From Tribonema minus (Eukaryota; Sar; Xanthophyceae; Tribonematales; Tribonemataceae): a DNA stretch of 64,000 nt. Positions 56,713-64,000 of this stretch are shown one piece after another. The stretch is taken from NCBI GenBank assembly GCA_017506865.1, contig JAFCMP010000005.1, positions 124,001 through 188,000 of the forward strand. The letters run 5' to 3'. The position numbers and the translations under genes were made by a program. Below the pieces are notes generated by a model. That model searched no databases and was not told where the DNA came from. It was given only the letters and a program-made list of their open reading frames with translations. How positions within the stretch are numbered: position 1 is the first letter of the stretch; the number at the start of each line of letters is the position of its first letter.

Positions 56713-57370
56713 ACGAATTTGTTTTCGTGACAGTCAAGTATGATTCTGGTACCTGATGCATTTAACATTTGCCACTCCAGGTGATGATGCGCCGTTTGTT
56801 TCGTGTCTGATGGACGTAATCCTGGTATCTGGTGGTTTTGGTATCTGCCACCATCATCTTCTTGCAACACTTTGGTGCTCGGTGCGCCTGCTCTGCTCCT
56901 TGCACCTTTTTCCCCGACGGCATGGGGCCTCCACTCCACCCCGCTTCTCTTCATTTGCGCATCTTTCGAAGCTCAAGCTAAAGTTCAACTTGCGGCAAGC
57001 CGAACGGTCTCGCAGCGGCAGCCCCCTTTTTGCTGTCAGTGCGCAGAGCCTGCGCGTTTGTCTCCGTGCCCTTGAAAGCAGTTTTTATGTGCGGCGCACC
57101 TTGCACACATTTGCGTCAGCACATTTTTCTGTGTACAATGCGCATGCCAACGCTTTCGTCCCTGCACAGCATGATGTGCGCCACGGCCTTTGCCGTGGCG
57201 CGGTGCCTGTGCTGATGACTGGAGCCAGTTGAAATCCATGCTTCTTTCCGCCATCTGACTGAGGGTACTGCGTGGTACTACTGGTATGCACGCCTGGCAA
57301 GGACCATGATGCCACAGTGTGCCGCACACCGACTACTCGTAGTACATCATGTAGAGACTGCAGTGAGTGC

Positions 57371-57556
57371 GGCAGCGGCAGCGGCAGCGGCAGCGGCAGC
57401 GGCAGCGGCAGCGGCAGCGGCAGCGGCAGCGGCAGCGGCAGCGGCAGCGGCAGCGGCAGCGGCAGCGGCAGCGGCAGCGGCAGCGGCAGCGGCAGCGGCA
57501 GCGGCAGCGGCAGCGGCAGCGGCAGCGGCAGCGGCAGCGGCAGCGGCAGCGGCAGC
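57371..57556. repeat. (GGCAGC)31 microsatellite
   Basis: 31 uninterrupted GGCAGC units. Every frame is open on both strands (Gly-Ser, Ala-Ala, Gln-Arg and their complements), so the ORFs here are a by-product. It is flanked by a diverged direct duplication: 57233-57312 and 57702-57774 share ttgaaatc-atgc-tctttt and tatgca-gc-tggcaaggac. Confidence 0.97.
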
Positions 57557-57871
57557 GGCGCCAGCAGCGGCAGTGGCACATGACCTTGAGGGCGCCGCCG
57601 CAGCGCGCGGCAGCAGACTGAGTCGCTGTCACCACTGTAGTGACTGTGCTGCTGGCACAGTGGTCAGATCGGCAGTTGCGTCCATACCTGAGTGCGCGGG
57701 TTGAAATCTATGCCTCTTTTTGCCATCTGACATTAGGTAGGTATTCTATAGTGCTATGCATGCTTGGCAAGGACTCCCGTGACAACAACGGGGGAGACAG
57801 GGATGCGGCAGGCCAGCTGCTGGATGCCCACAGGCACATCATTGTAGACGGGTGAAACGTCATGATGCCAT

Positions 57872-58396
57872 ATGAATATCCTCTTGATGCTGGGCGACAT
57901 AGTGTCGCCGGCATTCGACGTCGGAGATCACCTGCCGATAGCCTTTGGCGTTGTCAGCCGCTGCGGCAAACTCATGCCGCTGATGCTGGTGGTGGCAACG
58001 ACTCATCGGATGCGTGGCTGTGGCAGTGGCGGCGCGCTGCTGTTGAGCTGGGGAATCCTCAGGGGGGGTCCAGGCCTGTTCGAGAATGCCTCGTTGTGTG
58101 TGCCACTGATCTTCACCGCCTTGGCAAAGTATGCCGGCAAGCATCATGAGGCAGGCGGCCTGGGGGGGGCGGCGCAGCAGCTGACCTTGCCCCCCAGCGG
58201 CCGGCAGTGCATTTCAACGCTGCGCATTCGGCGCGCGCTGATGAAGAGCGGGCAGGGGGCACAGATGATGGCGGCCGCAGGCTATGGCAGCCGCGCATCA
58301 GCGGCAGCAGCCAGCGCACCAGCAGGGGCAGCAGTCGCCATCGCAGCGGCGTGGCTGATGGCATGGGTGAGGCAGGGAGCGGCGGCGCGGTCGTGA
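57872..58396 (+). CDS. Unassigned ORF upstream of the inverted duplication
   Basis: 174-codon frame from an ATG at 57872. The N-terminal 50 residues are hydrophobic; the end is Ala-rich. It may be the 5' part of the gene continuing at 58371-59198: a GTGAGG donor lies at 58367, but the acceptors I see do not restore phase. No family recognised. Confidence 0.3.
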   Translation: MNILLMLGDIVSPAFDVGDHLPIAFGVVSRCGKLMPLMLVVATTHRMRGCGSGGALLLSWGILRGGPGLFENASLCVPLIFTALAKYAGKHHEAGGLGGAAQQLTLPPSGRQCISTLRIRRALMKSGQGAQMMAAAGYGSRASAAAASAPAGAAVAIAAAWLMAWVRQGAAARS

Positions 58397-58511
58397 GCAG
58401 CCGCGCGAGGCGGCCTCGCCCAGTGCTGCAGCAGACTACTCGGGGTCCGACTGCGACAGCAAGTCAGAGTCGGAGTCGGGCGCAGACTTCGACGTCGCAG
58501 ACACCACTGGC

Positions 58512-59198
58512 ATGATGGACGTCGATGCCGAGCCTGACGACAACAACGACCGCTGGGGTGCAGAAGCCCACAGCTTTGGGGCCCTTGGCCAGAACAGCCA
58601 CGGCAACGGAAGTCAGACAACACGGCAGCGCACCGCGATGGCACTGCACACCGGCGAGGGACTGCGTTCAGCGGCACCCTACAGTAACTCAAGCTACCTT
58701 CCGCCTGCGACGTTCAACGAGCGCGACCACGCTGAGCAGTGCGCGGCGGCTCTCCACGTGGTCGCGCAGGTCGGCGGCAACAGCGGCGTGCAGCAAATGA
58801 TGCTGGGCCTGATGCACGACTCGGCGTCCCGCTTTGTGGCGCTCTACACGGTAGCAGCCGGCTCGCCGCCGCCAGTGGGCCACGTGCTGCCGCCGTCTGC
58901 CGCTGTCTGGTCCACACCAGAGCAGCAACTTGAAGACACCATGTCAGTGCACAGCGGAGCACGCTTCTACACCATGCGTGGACGCACAGCTGCCGCCAGG
59001 GGGGACCTTGGCTGCATTTACGTAGATTACGTGCGACTGCTCCGGACGTACGTGCAGCACGGCAGCGGAGCAAACGGCATCTTCTTCGAGCCGTTCATAG
59101 ACCAGTACATGACAGAGGACACGGACGGTGCGGCGGTGACAGCACCGGTGTACAACGTGCGCGAGATCGAGGTCTGTGTATACTATAGCGGTCTATGA
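58512..59198 (+). CDS. Unknown protein, plus-strand arm of an inverted duplication
   Basis: 228 residues from the ATG at 58512. The frame is open from 58371, and the extra codons (acidic, DCDSKSESESGADFD) have a counterpart in the other arm, so an upstream exon is likely. Segments conserved between arms: NNDRWGAEAHSFGALGQNSH, GNGSQTTRQRTAMALHTGE, VGGNSGVQQMMLGLMHDSA, GHVLPPSAAVW, DYVRLLRTYVQHGSGANGIF. No domain recognised. Survival of this arm's frame while the other is broken suggests it is, or recently was, the functional copy. Confidence 0.5.
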   Translation: MMDVDAEPDDNNDRWGAEAHSFGALGQNSHGNGSQTTRQRTAMALHTGEGLRSAAPYSNSSYLPPATFNERDHAEQCAAALHVVAQVGGNSGVQQMMLGLMHDSASRFVALYTVAAGSPPPVGHVLPPSAAVWSTPEQQLEDTMSVHSGARFYTMRGRTAAARGDLGCIYVDYVRLLRTYVQHGSGANGIFFEPFIDQYMTEDTDGAAVTAPVYNVREIEVCVYYSGL

Positions 59199-59900
59199 AC
59201 GGCTTGAAGAATATGCCGTTCGCGCCACTGCCGCGCTGCACATACGTTCGCAACAGCCGCACGTGGTCCACAAAGATGCAGCCAAGCTTCCCTCCTTGCG
59301 GCTGGCAGTGCTGCGCGTCCACGTATGGTGCAGAAGTGCGCGCCGCTGTGCGCAAGCATAGCATCTCACTTGCTCGAGTCTGTACCACACAGCGGCGGAG
59401 GGTGGCAGCACGTGCCCACTGACGGCGGCGAGCCTGCTCGTACCGTGAAGGGCGCCACGAACTGTAACGCCGAGGCGAGCACTGCATGGCATGAGGCCCA
59501 TCATCATCTGCTTCATGCCACTATTGCCGCCGACCTGTGCGCCCACGTTCAAGCCGCCACGGATTGCTCAGCGTGGTCACCCTCGTTGAAGTTTGCAGGC
59601 ATCAGGGTAACCCGAGAAGGGTGCCGCTGCTGAACGCAGTTCCTCGCCGGTGTGCAGAGCCATCGCGGTGCGCTGCCGTGTTCTCTCACTTCCATTGCCG
59701 TGGCTGTTGTGGCCAAGGGCCCTAAAGCTGCGGGCTTCTGCACACCAGCGATCGTTGTTGTTTGATCCGACGTCCATCGTAGTGTCTGCATCCGATTCCG
59801 AATTCGACCCGCTGTCACAGTCAGAACGAGTAGTCTGCATAGGCCCAACTCGAGCGGCTGCTCGTAGCCGCCGTCCCCTTCCCTTTCTCACCCGTCGCAC
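59190..59900 (-). pseudogene. Broken minus-strand arm of the inverted duplication
   Basis: In minus sense this region matches the gene at 58430-59110 in order: acidic Ser/Asp stretch, NNNDRWCAEARSFRALGHNS, GNGSERTRQRTAMALHTGEE, then in other frames VGGNSGMKQMMMGLM, SGHVLPPSAAVW and the region before GIFFKPFIDRYS. Several frame changes break it. Confidence 0.75.
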
Positions 59901-60545
59901 CTGATACCGCCAGTGCGACGGTAACTGATGCCCCTGGTGCGCCGGCTGCCTGCTGATGACGCAGAAAGGGCAAACCTGCGGTATCTACTATGCCCCTGCC
60001 TGCCCTTCGTCAGCGCACGCTGATGAGGCTAGCTGTCGGATCTCAGGCAACCCACCTCGGCGCCAGCGAGCAGTGGTGGATGCTCGCAGCCTGAACTGAA
60101 CTGACACTGAACGACGAACGACACATGTGCACACGACACACCTGCCCATCTTCAAGTTGAACCAGGTTCAAGTTGAACAGCGAGGTGGATTTGTTGTTGA
60201 GCCACACACACATGAGTGAGTGACACACACAGAAGACGAGGTAAGTCGTGCTGGTATACATGTCTATCTTGTACCACTGCACAGCCACTGACCGTGTTTC
60301 GGCACCGAATCAACCCGAAATCTGTTGTAGCTCAGAGCAGCGTGGGACCTCAACAGATGCGTCCGTGCGACCATCAGGCCGGCAACGCAAGTGCGCGTCT
60401 GAAGCGACAACGTGACGCTGCTCTCGTCCCTGTTCACGTTCAGAAATGTGTGACGCGTCAGCCTGCTCGGCGTGCTGGGCGACCCGCTGCTGTCCGTCAC
60501 CTGGCCGGCCTCCCTAGACTACTAGTAGTACTAGTAGTACCTTAG
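59900..60545. other. Intergenic / possible 5' region of the LRR gene
   Basis: Two ttcaagttgaac units lie at 60150-60178. Near 60470-60515 a frame reads LLGVLGDPLLSVTWPASLDY before stops; this may be a 5' exon of the LRR gene. A tag-tac-tag triplet run (60520-60540) precedes the likely acceptor. Confidence 0.35.
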
Positions 60546-61634
60546 CATTGAGGACGGCGCGGACGCTACCGGCGCCTACCTCCCCCCCGGCCTGGCTGTG
60601 GGGGAGCTCGACGTGGTCATCTCGGGCTCTTGGCCAGACGGCGGGGGGCCGACATGGATCGAGCGCGTGCTCAGCAGCACGCGCGCCGGAGCGCTCAAAT
60701 TCTTCAGCATCGGCACAGAAGACTTCGCGACCATGGCCGCCGTGCCGCTGCCCGCTGGCATCACTGAGCTGGGGCTGCTGTGCGTGGGCTGCGACGAGGA
60801 GCCCGACCACCACCCGCCGCTGCAGGTGCCGGACAGCGTCACGGAGCTCCATCTCAGCGGGGTCCCCCTGCGCAAGGTGCACGCGCCGCTGTCGCTTGCC
60901 AGCCTCCGCCTGCACTATTGCAGCGCATTCACGCGTCTGCATGAGGCCTTCGGCGACATGACTGCTTTGGAGCGGCTCGATGTAGTGGAGTGCGCAGCGC
61001 TCAGCGAGCTGCCGGAATCCATCGGCAACTTGAAATCGCTGACCTCATTCGGCCTGATAATCTGCCACTCGCTCACGAGCCTGCCCGAATCATTCGGCGG
61101 CATGACGGCGTTGACCTCGGTCGACCTGAATGAATGCGAGTCACTCAAGAGCCTGCCAGAGTCGTTAAGCTGCCTGACGGCGCTGACAACGCTCAACTTG
61201 ATTGACTGCCAGTCACTCATGAGCCTGCCCGACTCCTTCGGCAACTGACGGCGTTGACCAACCTCAACTTGGGGCTTTGCAAGTCACTCACAAACCTGCC
61301 CGATTCATTCGGCAACTTGACACCATTGAAGTCGCTGGGCCTCGCTGACTGCAATCAGCTTGTCAGCAAGCCAGAGACTCTTGAGTTTAGCAACCTGACA
61401 TCGTTGACGTCCATAGACTTGGCATGGTGCGAGTCACTTGTGAGCCTGCCTGAGGCTGTTGGCAGGTTGACCGCGTTGACTGCACTTGAATTACAAGGAT
61501 GGAAGTCACTGAAGAGCCTGCCCGAGTCGGTTACCGGATTGCAGGCTTTGACTGAGCTGAATGTCCGCAACTGCCACGTTGCCATTCCGCAAGAACTGCT
61601 CGACCGTCCGACACTACGTATACAGCACGATTGA
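60546..61634 (+). pseudogene. Leucine-rich repeat gene with one frameshift
   Basis: Open from a likely acceptor at about 60545 to a TGA at 61246-61248, then in the next frame (61254-61634) to a stop. The second half is a series of ~24-residue LRRs of the type L-T-S-L-x-L-x2-C-x-S-L-x-SLPES-F-G-x-L/M. At about 61243 the repeats elsewhere have aacttgac where this one has aactgac; a single missing T ends the first frame, and the repeats carry on in the next. At least ten repeats in all. The 60 N-terminal residues are not recognised. LRRs of this kind occur in plant disease-resistance proteins and in many protist families. Either a pseudogene or one sequencing error. Confidence 0.7.
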
Positions 61635-63565
61635 TGCCCGTGGCGCCCAATGCCATCAATAACGTCAGCTCGGGCTGCCACCGGCCCTAGGATGCTGAAC
61701 CAAAAATCAATGATAAATGGCACCACGAACACTGTGGCACCGTGTGGCACGCAAGACACATCAAAGCGTGCCTCAGGCTGGTCTGTTGCATTGACATGCA
61801 AGACACATTGAAAAAGCGTGCCACAGGCTGATTTGTTGCATCTTCACATGCCATTGGTGACTGCTCATTGGCAAGAGAGGGGTGAAAAATCAAACACACA
61901 CCTCACCTTCCAGAATTGCATCATGTTGCTGTATGCCAGTGGAGCAACGCACGGTTGCGCATACTCACAGTAGCAACAGCACGCAAATGAGGCACAACAG
62001 AAATGTTTCTGTCAACGATTGCGGCTGTCCATCACTGATGGCATGTATGACACATTGTGCTGTAACAGTTGCTTCCCGGACTTGATCTGCATCAAGTTGC
62101 CCTCACATAGATGTGTATGGTGGTCCGCTGCAGCTGCCACACCATGTCTGCACCATATTCTTGCCAAGTATTATGTATTTACATCACAGCGAGTCTGCTC
62201 ATGAGCGCTCAGGTTAGGAGTTGGCTGCCTTTTTGAAATTGCTGCTCATGAGGCAGCCCATGTGCCTTCTGAGCCGGCCGCCGGGCACTGGCAGGCGGTT
62301 ACTTGTGGACTGTTGTATTTAGGTGGACACTTGCGTGCGTGCGTGCACATGACGTGACCTCGTACCTTGAAGTCTCTGTTTGGGCCCCAAGGATCGCCGT
62401 GCCTGTTATGCAACATTGACACGAATGACGCTGGCGCTGACTATGGCCAGACATGGCGGCTATTGCCTGCTGCAAGTCGTTCCGCGCATAAGGAGTGTGC
62501 ATGTGTGTATCTGCAAACATCCGTCAAGCGGGTGCTCGCCGCCACAAGCGGTAGTCTATGTAGTCCGCAGGTTATGCAGCAAAAGAAAGCGCACATGGCA
62601 ACGGAGCACTTGTGGCCAGTTCTGTCACAACTGTCAGAACCATAATTTATCACATTGCTCAGCGTCATGACAGCTCTCATGAGTCATGACACGCGCTGAA
62701 TTGGTAGGTCCTTGGCTGACCGCAGCCTCTGCCTATGTGACACATGTCATGGCAGCTGCTGTGCCAGTGCCGGTTGCGCCACACTGTCGCCCGCATCATT
62801 GAGCCCCCAAGCGCCACACGCGATGAGCGCTGCTGCCACGCCGTCAGCAAGCATCGTCACGCGCACGTGCGCCATGGGTGCAGAGCAGGCATGCAACTGC
62901 TTCTGTTGCGCGCGCGCCAACCGTGATTTGCCTGCTTCGGCATCAAATCTACTGTTGGATACGGCCGCGGTCGCGCGCGGAAGCCTATCCGCAAGGGCGC
63001 GTGCGCCGATAGTGCAACATTCCCAGCCCCACGAGCTCTTCCAGTCTGGACAGCGATCTGGCGGTGGCACCTCTTTGGTGATGGCACCGGGTGGGCCGAT
63101 TGCGCGCCGCCGCCTCCTGCTCCACAGCCGCTGCAGCCCGTGGCCGTTGAACGCCAATTCATCGGCGCTGCATGCGCTAGGGGCAACCACCGGCCGCGAC
63201 CTCAGGCTGATGCAATCCTCAAGCAGTTGAACATCGGCTGTCGCTCATTGGAAACGGGCACCGCTGCCGTGGCGCTGCGCCGAGCGATGTGGAGGGGGGG
63301 GGGAGGAGCGGGTACTGCTGCAGTGCCGTTGCACCGAACGATGCGGGGGGGGGGGGTGCGTCGCCTGCACGCGTACCGCAAAGGGCGACGCTCCCATCTA
63401 CACAGATCGCGCTCCGTCATTGGCTGCCTCGCGACAAAGGGTGTGGCCACCACGACGCGGTCAGTGCGACGGGGCTTGTTGGTGGCAACAGCAGCTGCTG
63501 GTCGCACACGATGCGTGCCATATGGCGCTGATCGGCCGGGGGGGGGGTGGAGGGGCAGGGGCATG
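61635..63565. other. Intergenic, no gene recognised
   Basis: Contains a tandem duplication at about 61745-61800 and 61795-61855 (gcaagacacat and caggctg-t-tgttgcat blocks) and G runs near 63295 and 63345. Frames here match nothing known. Confidence 0.45.
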
Positions 63566-64000
63566 TCATTGACCGCCAGGGTGGAGCACCAGCGCGGAGA
63601 CCCCCAGGATGACGGCCACGGCGACGGCCAGAAACGCGGGGTTCGCCTCCGGCGGCGGCTGGTACTCGCGCACGACGTACGCGGGCTTCTTCTCCAGCAG
63701 CTGGCCGTCCTTGTACGGCACCTTGGGGCCGCGCTTGAGCTCGCGGTAGCGCGAGGCGTCGAAGGCGTCGTCGATGCCGGCCGTGAGCCCCGCGCCGAAG
63801 GTCACTAAGTCGGCGGCCTCGAGGTCGAGCTTCGGCGCCGTGGCGATGTACAGGAGCTCCTTGGCGACGGTGCGCACGTCGCGGTCGGGGTGGGTTCTCA
63901 TGGAGCGCAGAAGAGTCACCGCGCCGTCGTTGTCGAGCACGCCCTGCAGCGCCTGCGCGAGCCACAGCTTGAACTCGCCGCCGCGGCGGCTGTCCTCGCC
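63566..64000 (-). CDS. C-terminal part of a helical-repeat, membrane-anchored protein
   Basis: The frame is open at the window edge, so the 5' part is missing; 144 residues are visible, stop at 63566-63568. The start has an ARM-like helix pair (WLAQALQGVLDNDGAVTLLR, then DVRTVAKELLYIA). A basic/Pro-rich stretch follows, then a single likely membrane segment (AFLAVAVAVILGVSALVL) five residues from the end, as in tail-anchored proteins. I do not recognise the family. Confidence 0.6.
   Translation of the reverse strand, partial: GEDSRRGGEFKLWLAQALQGVLDNDGAVTLLRSMRTHPDRDVRTVAKELLYIATAPKLDLEAADLVTFGAGLTAGIDDAFDASRYRELKRGPKVPYKDGQLLEKKPAYVVREYQPPPEANPAFLAVAVAVILGVSALVLHPGGQ

Noticed and set aside
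57272..57704. Long Ser-Gly, Ala and Gln-Arg frames on both strands
   Set aside because: They come only from the GGCAGC microsatellite; all frames are open.

Overview
The window is nuclear DNA of a eukaryote. Genes are split by GT-AG introns, neighbours often sit head to head, the one tRNA gene has A and B boxes, coding DNA is GC-rich, and proteins carry long Gln, Ala and Gly runs. Two genes point to a cell with motile flagella: DRC2 of the nexin-dynein regulatory complex and an RJL/DNAJC27 GTPase, a family linked to flagellated lineages. A flagellate protist or alga fits best; I cannot name the lineage. TTAGGG-type repeats occur, but inside introns.

Layout. 0.3-5.1 kb: ABC ATPase, minus strand, 3' end outside the window. 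6.4-9.5 kb: HROB-like OB-fold protein, head to head with the RJL GTPase (9.6-11.0). 12.8-16.3 kb: two minus-strand genes joining a GRDP-like region to a SUMO-like C-terminus; an intact third copy lies at 50.1-51.1. 16.5-19.4 kb: ankyrin-like protein. 21.0-30.0 kb: seven-exon DRC2 with a ubiquitin-like domain at its N-terminus, head to head with a coiled-coil gene (30.0-34.3). 34.6-35.8 kb: protein with two copies of an unnamed domain. 37.4-38.8 kb: protein with four Auto-anti-p27 zinc fingers. 41.2-47.7 kb: R2R3-type MYB factor. 51.5-52.2 kb: PDZ protein. 54.4-55.2 kb: YEATS protein. 56.6 kb: tRNA-Ala(AGC). 57.4 kb: (GGCAGC)31. 58.4-59.9 kb: inverted gene duplication. 60.5-61.6 kb: frameshifted leucine-rich repeat gene. 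63.6-64.0 kb: end of a membrane-anchored helical protein.

The most unusual feature runs across unrelated genes. Introns hold tandem, decaying copies of the adjoining exon end together with its splice site. This is seen in the ABC, ankyrin, DRC2, coiled-coil and MYB genes. The introns look as if they grew by repeated duplication across exon-intron borders. The other two main points are the ubiquitin-like/DRC2 fusion, whose exon phases all agree, and the GRDP/SUMO-like family, two members of which end in Gly-Cys.

Exon models were read by eye from splice signals, reading phase and remembered family similarity; no search or transcript data were available.
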